Source: Vicinamibacterales bacterium (GTDB lineage: Bacteria; Acidobacteriota; Vicinamibacteria; Vicinamibacterales; Fen-181). From it: a stretch of DNA of 64,000 nt. Both the position numbers and the translations under genes were made by a program. The DNA is taken from contig DASXVO010000046.1 in NCBI GenBank assembly GCA_036504215.1, positions 1 to 64,000 of the forward strand, given 5' to 3'. This document shows, one piece after another, positions 35,360-44,856 of this stretch (position 1 is its first letter; each line of letters begins with the position of its first letter). The notes under the pieces were generated by a model, which was given only the letters and a program-made list of their open reading frames with translations, was not told the DNA's origin and did no database searches.

Positions 35360-36478
35360 ATGAGAGGCGCCTGGCATCCCCTGCTCGTCCGCTGTGCACG
35401 GCTTCGGCCGCGGGCTGAAGACGCGGAAGAGACCGACCGCCTGGCGAAGGCCTGCGACGACTGGGACGACCTCATCCGCCAGGCCGAACTGCACGGCTTG
35501 ACGCCGCTCGTACGCCGGCATCTCGACGCCGCGGATGCGCATCTCCCGAAGCGGGTCGCACGTGCGCTCGGCGCCTGCACGGCGCGGCACCGGCTCACCA
35601 ACGAGGTGCGCTTCCGCGTGCTCGGCCAGATCCTGCGCATCCTCGAATCGGCGCGCATCCCCGTCGTCGTCCTCAAGGGGCCGTCGCTGGCGGCGCTGGT
35701 GTACGGCGACGTCGGTCTGCGTCCGATGCGCGACCTCGATCTCCTGGTGCCGAGACGTGACGCGGATCGCGCGCAGAGCGTCCTCCAGCAGCACGACTTC
35801 GCGATCGTCGAGGAGTGTCGCGGAGCAGTGCCGCTGGATCACCACCTGACGCCGCTGTCCACCGAGAGCGAGGGCGTCCACGTGGTCGTCGAGATCCATC
35901 GGCAGGTTTTCGGCGACATCAACCGGGCGACGCTGGAGCTCGAAGAGACGGCACACGAGGAGTGGCTGACGTTCGACGCCCACGGCATGCGCGCGCGGGC
36001 CCTCGGCCCCGCGCAGATGCTGTGGCACCTCTGCCATCATCTGGTCGATTTGTATCAACCAATCCGCCTGATTTCGGTGGTGGATGTGGTCGCCTCGGCA
36101 GAACGGTTTGCGGAGGTCCTCGACTGGCGCCGGATCGCCAACGACTACCCGGTTGTCGCCGGCACGCTGGCGCTCCTCGACGAGTTGGTGCCGCTGCCTC
36201 CGTCCGTCGCACCGCACGCGCGGGCGAGAAGACCGGGACGGTCGCGCGACGTGGGCGTGGACTACACTGGATGGCCGCGCCGGATCGCCCGCGCCGGCTG
36301 CGCGGGCCGACTGACGGACCGCGTCAGGGACACCCTGCGGCCTCCGGAGTGGTGGCTCCGGCTGTACTATGATGCTGACGTGGCGGCCAGCCGCTGGCGG
36401 CTGATGCTGCGCCACGCCCGCGCCATCTGCGGCGCCGCCGCGCGCCGCGTCAAGGCCCGCGCATCGACTTCGCTATGA
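35360..36478 (+). CDS. Nucleotidyltransferase family protein (PF14907 type)
   Basis: 372 residues. The catalytic core is at about 108-140: VVVLKGPSLAALVYGDVGLRPMRD followed by LDLLVPRRD, with the two aspartates of the D-x-D pair in a G-x-R-x3-D-x-D context. A helical C-terminal half contains MLWHLCHHLVDLYQPIRLI. PF14907 proteins occur next to PqqD and HprK-like genes, including lasso-peptide clusters where the transferase modifies a phosphorylated peptide. Here the stop overlaps the PqqD start by four bases (ATGA), so the two are coupled. It is unlikely to be an MNT-type antitoxin, which is much shorter. Confidence 0.8.
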   Translation: MRGAWHPLLVRCARLRPRAEDAEETDRLAKACDDWDDLIRQAELHGLTPLVRRHLDAADAHLPKRVARALGACTARHRLTNEVRFRVLGQILRILESARIPVVVLKGPSLAALVYGDVGLRPMRDLDLLVPRRDADRAQSVLQQHDFAIVEECRGAVPLDHHLTPLSTESEGVHVVVEIHRQVFGDINRATLELEETAHEEWLTFDAHGMRARALGPAQMLWHLCHHLVDLYQPIRLISVVDVVASAERFAEVLDWRRIANDYPVVAGTLALLDELVPLPPSVAPHARARRPGRSRDVGVDYTGWPRRIARAGCAGRLTDRVRDTLRPPEWWLRLYYDADVAASRWRLMLRHARAICGAAARRVKARASTSL

Positions 36479-36732
36479 ATCATCCACAGCGCGTGAAGGA
36501 CTACCGCATCGAGCAACTCGACGATGAGTTGTTGCTGTATCACCCGGGACGCACGACAACGCTGTACTGCAACGACACAGCAGCGTTGATCTGGCAGTTG
36601 TGCGACGGCACGCGCACGGTTGACGAGATCGTGGACTTGCTGACGGAGCAGTACCCGGAGGAGCCCGTGGCGGAGGACGTGGGGTTGACGCTCGAGGCGT
36701 TCGAGGAGCACGGGGCGATCAGCTACGTCTGA
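36475..36732 (+). CDS. PqqD family protein (RiPP recognition-type winged helix)
   Basis: 85 residues, complete. The PqqD fold is shown by DDELLLYHPGRTTTLYCND, TAALIWQLCDGTRTVDEIVDLL and the final EEHGAISYV. PqqD proteins bind leader peptides for modifying enzymes. The length and the coupling to a nucleotidyltransferase fit the PqqD partner of HprK-related systems. The HprK-like gene itself is 8 kb downstream on the same strand. No precursor peptide, B2 protease or cyclase is seen next to it. Confidence 0.85.
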   Translation: MNHPQRVKDYRIEQLDDELLLYHPGRTTTLYCNDTAALIWQLCDGTRTVDEIVDLLTEQYPEEPVAEDVGLTLEAFEEHGAISYV

Positions 36733-36788
36733 CGGAGGCCGGTGGCTGATGGCCACTCGCCACCAGCCCTTGCCGCGCCGAGAGCCTT

Positions 36789-37295
36789 CTACACCGGCAG
36801 CAGCGTCAGGGAGAAGGTCACCGTCGCCGAGATCGCGCCTCCGTTGGCCGTGGCGACCAGGTGCACGGCCTGCGTCGGCCCGACACCTTTCTGCCGAAGG
36901 GTTGGCACGGCCTGGAGCGCGTGAAACCTTCCAGAATAGGTGCCCGATCCATTGGTGATGCCGGTGACGGACGGGATGATCCCCTGCACGACGTCCACCT
37001 GGATCAGCGCCGCTTCCGGTGAAGACACCGTCACAGAGACCCCGGGAGTTGGCGGCGTAGTGGCCACGACGAACGGCTGCTGGGTCGCACCGGGCGAGAT
37101 CACCGTGGACGCGGTTGGCGTGGTGAACGCCAGCGTGAACGTGCCGGATGACTGCGCGTGGACCGGGATCTCGACGCTATCGACAACGGGACGGGTCCAG
37201 CGCTCGGGCAGCGCGCGCGTGGCCGCCGCACCGCCTGCGATCGTCAGCGCACGCAACAGGTTCCGCCGAGAGACGCTCTTGGCATCTTCGTCCAT
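36789..37295 (-). CDS. Tat-exported protein with WTRPVVDSVEIPVHAQ motif, unknown function
   Basis: 168 residues from the ATG of MDEDAKSV, with AGGAGG eight bases upstream. The twin-arginine signal is SRRNLLRAL followed by a weakly hydrophobic Ala/Gly run. After it comes WTRPVVDSVEIPVHAQ, ending in a likely signal-peptidase site (HAQ). The mature part is about 120 residues, rich in Thr, Ser and Val, with no Cys, and looks like a single Ig-like beta fold (TFTLAFTTPTASTVISPG and AVHLVATANGGAISATV). It lies tail to tail with the PqqD gene. I do not recognise its function; it could be the protein handled by the PqqD/transferase pair, which is only inference. Confidence 0.72.
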   Translation of the reverse strand: MDEDAKSVSRRNLLRALTIAGGAAATRALPERWTRPVVDSVEIPVHAQSSGTFTLAFTTPTASTVISPGATQQPFVVATTPPTPGVSVTVSSPEAALIQVDVVQGIIPSVTGITNGSGTYSGRFHALQAVPTLRQKGVGPTQAVHLVATANGGAISATVTFSLTLLPV

Positions 37296-37322
37296 GGGCA
37301 CGGCCTCCTGGGGTCCAGACGG

Positions 37323-37351
37323 AGTATACACACCTCAGCCGTTGTCCACAA
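37323..37351 (-). promoter_or_regulatory. Sigma-70-type promoter for the Tat-exported protein
   Basis: On the minus strand: TTGTGG, 17 bases, TATACT, about 28 bases before the start codon. The -10 is good and the -35 matches at three positions. Confidence 0.5.
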
Positions 37352-37446
37352 TGACGGGCGAGTCTGGTGTCGCTTCCCTCCTCTCCAGCCGCTGATGTGC
37401 CGATAAGCTGGAAAAAGCCCGGTTGTCCCGCCGGGCGAGACGGGCC

Positions 37447-40400
37447 ATGACTTCACTCGATTCTCGTGCCGCGACCGCGGTTTCCGCCGATGCGCCCCGC
37501 GTTGTCAACCCGATTCTCAAAGATGTCTCTCTGGCGCGCGCGCCGGTGACCTGCCAGAAACTGACGGCGTCACCCCGCGGCCTTGTGTTCCACCGCGCCG
37601 TTCCCCTCGACGTTCCCTTCGGCGCGATCCGCCTGATCGCCGCGTGTCACGACCATCACGCACCCAAGGACGCGCCGGTGCTGCTGCTCTTCGTCCAAGG
37701 GCAGCCCCGCCCATTTCTGGTCTCGGCACTTCACATCGCTTTCCGCGAGTTCTCAGGCGTGCTCGGCGAGACCCTGGCCGTCTCCTTCCGGAACTTCCTG
37801 GCACATCTCGTCCACTCGTGCCCGGGAATCCTCGTCGATCAGGGCACGTGGGCTGTTCTGCACGGCGACGCGGCGTTCGCGCCGCGGCCGCTCGATGTCC
37901 TCGCGACGAGCCTGGCACGGGTGCTCAATGAGGCCGATGCGGTGGCGTCTGGCGACAGTCGGCAGGGCGACAGTCGGCCGCGCGACGGCACCGACATGGC
38001 ACCGGACCAGGCGTCCACGGTCCCGCTGGTATGGAACGCCGGCGATGTGATTCTCGGCTTTTACGAGGTGACGAAGGTCCACCAGTCGGGCGGAATGGGC
38101 TTGGTCTACCGCGTCCGGCACCGGGGCTGGCAGACCGATCTGGCCGTCAAGGCCCCGCGGCCGGAGTTCTTCCGAACCGAGACCGACGTCGCGACGTTCG
38201 AGCGTGAGTGCGAAACCTGGATCAACCTTGGACTCTATCCGCACATCGTGAGCTGCTACTACGTCCGCCGGCTCGGCGGCGTGCCTCGCGTGTTCGCGGA
38301 GTACGTGGATGGCGGCAGCCTCCAGGACTGGATCTCGAGCCGGCGCCTGTACGCGGACGATCCGCATGCGGCCCTGCTGCGGGCGCTCGACCTGGCCATC
38401 CAGTTCGCCTGGGGCCTGCACTTCGCGCACGATCAGGGACTGATCCATCAGGACGTCAAGCCGGGGAATGTGCTCGTCACCACGGCCGGCATCGCCAAGG
38501 TGACGGACTTCGGCCTGGCGCACGCCCGATCGAGCGTCGAGAGGCCTGGCGCCGACTCGCCTGCGGACGTCAGCCTCGTCGCGACCTTCGGCGGCATGAC
38601 GCCGGCCTATTGCTCGCCGGAACAGGCGGCGATGCTCGCGGCACGCCGCGCCGGCACGCCGCGCGACGCGTTGCCACCGTTGACCAGACGCACCGATATC
38701 TGGTCGTGGGCTGTCAGCGTGCTCGAGATGTTCACCGGGGGCGTGACCTGGATGGGCGGCCAGGCAGCGGCGGCCGCGCTCGAGCACTACCTCGAGAACG
38801 GTCCGGACGATTCGAGCCTGCCGCCGATGCCGGAGGCGGTGGCGGAACTGCTCGGGCGGTGCTTCTCGCTCGACCCGACCGGCCGGCCAGCCACGTTGCT
38901 CGACGTGGTGGAGCCCTTGAGGACCGCCTACGCGCACGTGGCCGGACAGCCGTACCCGAGGCGCCGGCCCGAACCCGCCACGATGCTGGCCGACGGGCTG
39001 AACAACCGAGCCGTGTCGTTGCTCGACATCGGCCGGGCCGCTGACGCGGAGCGGCTCTTCGACGAGGCCCTGGCGGCGGATGGGGGACACGTCGAGGCGA
39101 GTTTCAACCGCGCACTAATGCGGTGGCGGGGCGGCCTCGCGACCGATCAGGCAGTCGTCGCCGAGGTGGCCGAGGTCGCAAAGGGCGCGAACGATCCGCG
39201 CGCCGCCGCCGATCTCGTCGGCCTGCTGCACATCGAGAGGCACGACGCCGAGTCCGCGCTCGCGGCGATAGACAGCGTGGCCGGAAGCGCGCCCGGATCG
39301 TCCGACCAGTCGATCCGTCAACGCGCCGAGTCGCTACGCCCTCACGCGGCGCGTGCCCTTCGCGTCATCGAGCCGCTCGCTGCGGCGCTGAGAGCTGTCG
39401 CCGTCAGCGCCGACGGCCGGGTCGTCCTCGGAGGCGGCCTCGATAACATGGTCCACGTGTGGGACGCGGTCTCAGGATCGGTGCTCAGGAGCTTCTTCGG
39501 CCATCAGGCGTGGGTGACGTGCCTCGCCCTGACTGCGGACGGCCGCCTGGCGTTGTCGGGCAGCGTGGACGACACGGTGCGAGTCTGGAACGTGGCGACC
39601 GGCCAGTGCCTGTCTACGCTCGAAGGGCACACGGATGACGTCAGCTCGGTGGCCGTGCAGGCGGCGGGGCGCTGGGGAGTCTCGGGGGCGTACGATCACA
39701 CGGTCCGGGTATGGGAGTTTCCGACCGGCCAGTGCCTCCGGTTGCTCGAGGGGCACACGAACTGGGTGTCGGCCGTCGCGCTCGGCCGCGACAGTCGGAC
39801 CGTCGTATCGGCCAGCTACGATGGCACGCTCCGCGTGTGGGACGCACCGACCGGCGGCTGTCTCCACGTCCTTCAGGGTCATCAGGGCCGCGTGACCACG
39901 GTCGCGGCGTCCGCGGACGCCCGATGGGCGATATCCGGCGGCGCCGACCGCAGCCTGCGCCTCTGGGACGTGCCCAACGGAAAGTGTGTCCGAGTCCTCC
40001 AAGGCCATGCCGGCGAAATCACGTCGGTTGACCTCTCTGCCGACGGCCGTTTCGCACTCAGCGGCAGCGCGGATCACACGGTGCGGCTCTGGGATACGTC
40101 CTCCGGTCGCTGCCTGCGGACGTTCCAGGGGCACGTGCGGGAGATCACCGCCGTGGCGGTCAGCACCGACGCATCGCTCGCCGTGACCGCCAGCGTGGAC
40201 TGCAGCCTCCGGTTGTGGAACACCCGCGGTCTGTGCCACCACCCGCTGCCGGCTCCACCCGCGCTGAGCCGCGTCACATCGGCCGAAGCCTCCCTCGAGG
40301 CGGAGGCTCGCTTCCTGGCGCTCCTTGGCAACGGCCGAGAAGCCCTGTCGGCCGACAGGGCCGACGAGGCGCTGGCGGTGGCCCGCGCCGTGCGCTCGCT

Positions 40401-43200
40401 GCCCGGGCGAAACAGGGACGGTGAGGCACTCGGGCTGTGGACGGATCTCAGCTGTCGCTGCCAACGCGTCGGGCTGAGCGCGGCGTGGTGCGTCCGCGTG
40501 ATGTCCGGCCATACCACCGAGGTCAAGGGCCTTGCCGTGACGCCGGACGGGCGGATGGTCGCCAGCACCGGACCAGAGGGTACGGTGCGCGTCCGCGAAT
40601 TGGCCACCGGCCGCGCGATTCGGACGCTCGAAGGGCACACTCACGGCGTGTCAGCCATTGCCGCCTGCCCTGACGGCCACCACCTCGCCTCGGTCGGCGG
40701 CGACGGCCGACTTTGCCTGTGGGATCTGGACAGCGGTGCGTGCGAGCGCGTCGTCGACGGCTTCGAGCCGAACGGCCAAGGCCTGGCAATCAGTGACGAC
40801 CAACGTTGGCTTCTCCGCGCCAACGGGCCCCGGATCGGCTTGTGGGAATTCTCGACCGGGCGACAGGTGCGAAGCTTCCCGGCCCCTTCCGGGATGCTGA
40901 TGGACAGCGTGATCCTGCTGCCGGACGGCGAACTGGCCGCGGCATCCACGCTCGACTACAAGACGCAAGTGTTCGAGCTGGCGGGTGGCCGGAAGATCGG
41001 CAGCATGGACAACTGCGGGCCGCTGACGGCCAGCCCTGACGGGCGGTTGCTTGCCGCCGTCGGTCTGGACGCGGGCGTCCAGAAGGTGGTCATCTGGGCG
41101 CTGCATTCTCGCACTCAGCAGTTCCTCCTGGGCGGCCATGTCGGGCCCATCACCGCGACGGCGTTTGCGCCAGACAGCCGCTGGCTGTTCACGGCCAGCC
41201 GCGACGGCACGGTGCGCGTGTGGGACCTGTCGACTGGCGCTGCCGCGCGCGTGTTGGAGGGCTTCGTCCATCCGGTCGTAGCGCTCGCGATGGCGCCGGA
41301 TGGCGGCCATCTCGTGATGGGCTGCACCGACGGCAGCGTGCAGGTGTGGGCGCTCGATTGGGAACTGGCCGTACGCCCGCGGTCGAACTGGGATGACGCG
41401 GCGCAGCCACACCTCGAGGCGTTCCTGCGACGCCACCGCGCGCCCGCGGCGGAGTTGCCCCAGGGCAGGGCGCCTTTCGACGAGGAGATCGCGTTGGCGC
41501 TGACGCGACGCGGGGCGCCCGACTGGACGACGGGTGATGTCGACGATCTGATGCGCCGGCTCGGACAGTCGGGTCACGGCCACGTCAGACGGGAGGGTGT
41601 CCTGGCGAAGCTCGTTGCTCTGGCCGCAGGTATGGACGCGGCGGTGCCGGCGTCAGGCTCCGCTCACCCAGACGCGGCGCGGGCGCTGCGAAAGGGCGCG
41701 GACCGGCTGGAATCGGACGTGCTCCCGTTGCTGGCGACGCTTCCCACGGACGGCGGGGACATGTACCAGGCCGGGCAGATGATCGCCGGCCTCTGGCGAG
41801 CGCTGGCGGACACCCTGGAAACGGGCATGGGCGCCGGCGGTCTGCCGCCTTCGGTTCCGGAGATCGCCGTGACCGTCTTCGGCAACACCTCGCAGATTGG
41901 CTCGGTGCTTCGGGCGACGGGCAACTGCCCGCCGCACGTGCTCGAGCACATCGCGAGCGTGCGACGCCTGGCTATCGAGTTGATGCCGGCCGCCTCCCTG
42001 CCGGAGACGACCGTCTTCTACTCCCGGAAGATCCGCGACGCGGCCGACCAGCTCGAAGCCGCGTTCCTCTCGCCCGGACAGCCTCTGCCCACCGCGCCGA
42101 TCGACATGGAGAAGGTGCTGCGCCAACTCGTTGGTGCATTTCGCGAATTCACCGAATGCCTCGCGGGCGGCGTCGATCAGCAGGGGCAGCCGGCCTCGAG
42201 GTTGACGCTCGCGCATCTGCTGGCCGAGATCGTCCGGAACAGCAGGACCGACCATTTCCGCCAGGTCATCGGCGCCTCCTTCGGCGCCAGACTCGTGAAC
42301 ATTTGGGGCACGCTGGGCAACCTCGCGGAACTGGCCGAGTTGATGGAGGCCCAGGTGAGCGCCACCGCGATCGCGCCTGCGGTGCCAGCGGCCGTTCCCC
42401 AGCCGACTCCGCCCGGTCAGCCGTCCGCCGCGCCTGCGCCTCCGGCACCGGCTGCCGTTGGGATCGAGTGTCCGAAATGCGGCGCAACGGGCCAGCAGGG
42501 CGCGGAGTGCCGAAGTTGCGGACTGCTGTTCGCGCGGTACCGTCCCGGTCCGATCCTGAAGCGAGCGGCCGATCGGCTCCGAGCCGCCAGCCGCCAGATC
42601 GCTCGCATGCCGCCCGTGGTCAACGAATTCGCGACGTTCTGGGACACTCTTCCCGATGCAATCGAGACCGGCGTCATGGCGGACGGCGCCCGGGCCACGC
42701 CGTACCTCGTCGGCCTTCTCTTGCGCGACAACGTCGACATGATGGAGGACCGGCTCGTCGAGACGCTCGGAGAGTGCCCGGCGCAGCTCCGGACGCTGAT
42801 GCCAGAGGTCCGCCGGCTGTCGCGCCACATGATGGGAGACCCGCTCGCACCTGCTGCGCGCGCCGCGCTGGCCGAGACGCTGAGCGGAGCGGCGGCGGCG
42901 CTCGAAGCGATCTTCAAACAGCCCGAGCGGCCATTCCCGTTGAACGATCAGGGAATGGACTCGGGCGTGTTTCTGAACTTCTTCGTGATCCTCCTCAAGG
43001 GGTTCCCTGGCCAACTGACCGGCAATACGGAGGCCGAGGTGATTCGTGGCACGGCCGAGGCCGTGCAGAACAGTTGCGGCACGATGCTATCGAACAATGT
43101 GCTCGGCATCGTGATGCACTCCTGCCCGTCGCAGTTCGTGACCGTCTTCAAGGCGGTGAACCTGACGAGGACGGCAGCGCGAATCATTTCTGGCCAATGA
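37447..43200 (+). CDS. Giant Ser/Thr protein kinase with two WD40 blocks, zinc ribbon and duplicated C-terminal domain
   Basis: 1917 residues from ATG 37447; a TTG eight codons earlier is possible. No signal peptide, so cytosolic. Order: an unknown domain at about 30-175; a Hanks-type kinase at about 205-515 with HQSGGMGLVYR (212-222), the Lys of LAVKAPRPE, H334-Q-D336-VKPGN, D354-F-G and SPEQA; TPR-like helices at about 525-600; WD40 block one at about 640-935; helical spacer; WD40 block two at about 1015-1315. After that come two related helical domains (about 1410-1640 and 1705-1917) on either side of the ribbon C1675-P-K-C1678 and C1688-R-S-C1691. HRD is HQD, which need not abolish activity. 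Targets unknown. Confidence 0.85.
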   Translation: MTSLDSRAATAVSADAPRVVNPILKDVSLARAPVTCQKLTASPRGLVFHRAVPLDVPFGAIRLIAACHDHHAPKDAPVLLLFVQGQPRPFLVSALHIAFREFSGVLGETLAVSFRNFLAHLVHSCPGILVDQGTWAVLHGDAAFAPRPLDVLATSLARVLNEADAVASGDSRQGDSRPRDGTDMAPDQASTVPLVWNAGDVILGFYEVTKVHQSGGMGLVYRVRHRGWQTDLAVKAPRPEFFRTETDVATFERECETWINLGLYPHIVSCYYVRRLGGVPRVFAEYVDGGSLQDWISSRRLYADDPHAALLRALDLAIQFAWGLHFAHDQGLIHQDVKPGNVLVTTAGIAKVTDFGLAHARSSVERPGADSPADVSLVATFGGMTPAYCSPEQAAMLAARRAGTPRDALPPLTRRTDIWSWAVSVLEMFTGGVTWMGGQAAAAALEHYLENGPDDSSLPPMPEAVAELLGRCFSLDPTGRPATLLDVVEPLRTAYAHVAGQPYPRRRPEPATMLADGLNNRAVSLLDIGRAADAERLFDEALAADGGHVEASFNRALMRWRGGLATDQAVVAEVAEVAKGANDPRAAADLVGLLHIERHDAESALAAIDSVAGSAPGSSDQSIRQRAESLRPHAARALRVIEPLAAALRAVAVSADGRVVLGGGLDNMVHVWDAVSGSVLRSFFGHQAWVTCLALTADGRLALSGSVDDTVRVWNVATGQCLSTLEGHTDDVSSVAVQAAGRWGVSGAYDHTVRVWEFPTGQCLRLLEGHTNWVSAVALGRDSRTVVSASYDGTLRVWDAPTGGCLHVLQGHQGRVTTVAASADARWAISGGADRSLRLWDVPNGKCVRVLQGHAGEITSVDLSADGRFALSGSADHTVRLWDTSSGRCLRTFQGHVREITAVAVSTDASLAVTASVDCSLRLWNTRGLCHHPLPAPPALSRVTSAEASLEAEARFLALLGNGREALSADRADEALAVARAVRSLPGRNRDGEALGLWTDLSCRCQRVGLSAAWCVRVMSGHTTEVKGLAVTPDGRMVASTGPEGTVRVRELATGRAIRTLEGHTHGVSAIAACPDGHHLASVGGDGRLCLWDLDSGACERVVDGFEPNGQGLAISDDQRWLLRANGPRIGLWEFSTGRQVRSFPAPSGMLMDSVILLPDGELAAASTLDYKTQVFELAGGRKIGSMDNCGPLTASPDGRLLAAVGLDAGVQKVVIWALHSRTQQFLLGGHVGPITATAFAPDSRWLFTASRDGTVRVWDLSTGAAARVLEGFVHPVVALAMAPDGGHLVMGCTDGSVQVWALDWELAVRPRSNWDDAAQPHLEAFLRRHRAPAAELPQGRAPFDEEIALALTRRGAPDWTTGDVDDLMRRLGQSGHGHVRREGVLAKLVALAAGMDAAVPASGSAHPDAARALRKGADRLESDVLPLLATLPTDGGDMYQAGQMIAGLWRALADTLETGMGAGGLPPSVPEIAVTVFGNTSQIGSVLRATGNCPPHVLEHIASVRRLAIELMPAASLPETTVFYSRKIRDAADQLEAAFLSPGQPLPTAPIDMEKVLRQLVGAFREFTECLAGGVDQQGQPASRLTLAHLLAEIVRNSRTDHFRQVIGASFGARLVNIWGTLGNLAELAELMEAQVSATAIAPAVPAAVPQPTPPGQPSAAPAPPAPAAVGIECPKCGATGQQGAECRSCGLLFARYRPGPILKRAADRLRAASRQIARMPPVVNEFATFWDTLPDAIETGVMADGARATPYLVGLLLRDNVDMMEDRLVETLGECPAQLRTLMPEVRRLSRHMMGDPLAPAARAALAETLSGAAAALEAIFKQPERPFPLNDQGMDSGVFLNFFVILLKGFPGQLTGNTEAEVIRGTAEAVQNSCGTMLSNNVLGIVMHSCPSQFVTVFKAVNLTRTAARIISGQ

Positions 43201-44653
43201 GTCCGGGGGCGCCGCCCTGGTGCACCAGGGCGATCGCCCCGTCGCGCGCGTGCACCATGACGACCGTCCCCGGCGGGCAGCGCCCCGCCAGGATGCTGCG
43301 CCCGAGAGGCTGGACGATCAGCCGGTCGATCGTTCGCTCCATCTGGCGGGCGCCCATGGCCGGGTCGAACCCTCGCTCCATCAGCACGTCGAACGCGTCG
43401 GGCGAAAGCGACAGCGTCACCTGGCGATCGGCCAGTTGTGCTGACACGCCATCGAGAATCTTCCCGATGATGCGCCGCACGGTCTCTGGTCCGAGCGGCC
43501 TGAAGCACACGATCCGCTGAATCCGATTGATCAGTTCGGGCCGGAGCGCAGCCGCCACGGCTCCGCGGTAACGGCGCTCGTACTCGGCCCACTGCTCGTC
43601 GACAGCCGTCGCGCGCGCAGGTCGCGGCGGCGGACCCGGCTGGGAGACGATCCCGATGGAGATCCCCTCGGGAGGCGCGTCCCGCCCGGCGCCGAGGTTC
43701 GACGTGAGGATGATCACCGTCTCGCCGAACGCCACGTGCCGGCCGCGACTGTCGGTCAGGCGCCCATCGTCGAAGATCTGGAGGAAGAGGTCGAACACCT
43801 TCGGGTGCGTTTTCTCGATCTCGTCGAACAGGACGACCGAATACGGGTGCGTCCGGACCGCATCGGTCAACTGCCCGCCCTCTTCGTGGCCGACGTAGCC
43901 GGGCGGCGCGCCGATCAGTTTCAGGCTGGGCGATTCTTCCGCGTATTCCGACATGTCGATCCGGATCAGCCGGTCCTCTTCCTCGAACAGGAACTGCGCG
44001 AGCGCCTTGGCGAGTTCCGTCTTACCGGTGCCGGTCGGACCGAGGAAGAGGTCCTCCATCTGGAGCAGGCGTTCGCCTTCGGAGAGCGAGAGCCGATCGA
44101 GCGGCACGCGGCATCGCTCCGCAATCACCGACGCCACCTCCTCGAGGCCGACCGTGGCGCCGCCGTGCCGGTCGTCACGGGCCGCACCCGGCCCGAACCT
44201 GGCCGTCGGAAGCATCACGCGTGAACATGCCTGATCGAGGATGTCGATGGCCTTGTCGGGCAACCGCATGTCGGGCAGGTATCGAATGGAGAGATCGACT
44301 GCCCGTCCGATGGCATCCGTCGAGATCGTCACGCGGTGATGCGCCTCGAACCCTGGCTTGAGGGCCTCGAGGATCGCGACGGCCTGGTCGCGCGATGGCT
44401 CCTCGACCCAGACCGGTTGGAACCGCCGCTCGAGCGCGCCGTCCTTCTCGATGTAGCGCCGGTACTCTGTCGTCGTGGTCGCCCCGATCACGCGGATGGC
44501 GCGGCGGGCCAGCGCCGGCTTGAGCAGGTTCGCCGCGTCCATGGCGCAGCCGCCGACGGCTTCCGCTTCCGCGAAGACCTCGCGCGTGCGCCGGCTGCGG
44601 TGGCCGGTGAAGAGCCGGCCGCTGTCCGTCGAGCGGCCCTCTGATTGCCACAA
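43184..44653 (-). pseudogene. Decayed ClpA/ClpB/ClpC-type AAA+ ATPase remnant
   Basis: A 489-codon frame convergent with and overlapping the kinase gene by 17 bases. It begins inside the first ATPase domain: DAANLLKPALARRAIRVIGA and IEKDGALERRFQPVWVEEPS are seen, but the N-terminal domain, first Walker A and Walker B are missing. There is no ClpB-type coiled-coil insert. The second ATPase domain has GPTGTGKTELAKALA, VVLFDEIEKTHP and SNLGAGRD and runs to a normal end. Just before its Walker A, LLQMED joins straight to LFLGPTG, so about 40 residues normally present (the VIGQDEAV region) are lost. It is likely non-functional as a disaggregase. In the 203 bases upstream I find no coding sequence I can support. 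Confidence 0.75.
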
Positions 44654-44856
44654 GGGTCACGGTGCTCGCCACATCAGCCTCCGCCATCAGTACCCACGGC
44701 GGCTCGCGGGCGTCAAGGCCGGCACGACCACGATCGATCGCGGGGCGTCGAGGCCGTATCGGTACTCGAAGTCTGCGGGAGCACGCGGCGTCGAGACGGA
44801 TGGAGACGCGAGGGACTGGCGGTCCCTGCCGACGAACCCGTATCATTCCGGGCAGG

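Noticed and set aside
35360-36478. MNT-type antitoxin of a toxin-antitoxin pair
   Set aside because: The protein is 372 residues with a PF14907 pattern and a PqqD partner; MNT proteins are about 100-150 residues with a HEPN partner.
35360-36732. Complete lasso-peptide biosynthesis cluster
   Set aside because: PqqD and a nucleotidyltransferase are present, but no B2 protease, asparagine-synthase-like cyclase or precursor peptide is visible nearby.
44654-44856. Missing 5' part of the Clp gene upstream of the remnant
   Set aside because: I read the minus strand in three frames; one gives a short protein-like stretch ending PASRRGY-stop, but nothing matches a Clp N-terminal or first ATPase domain.
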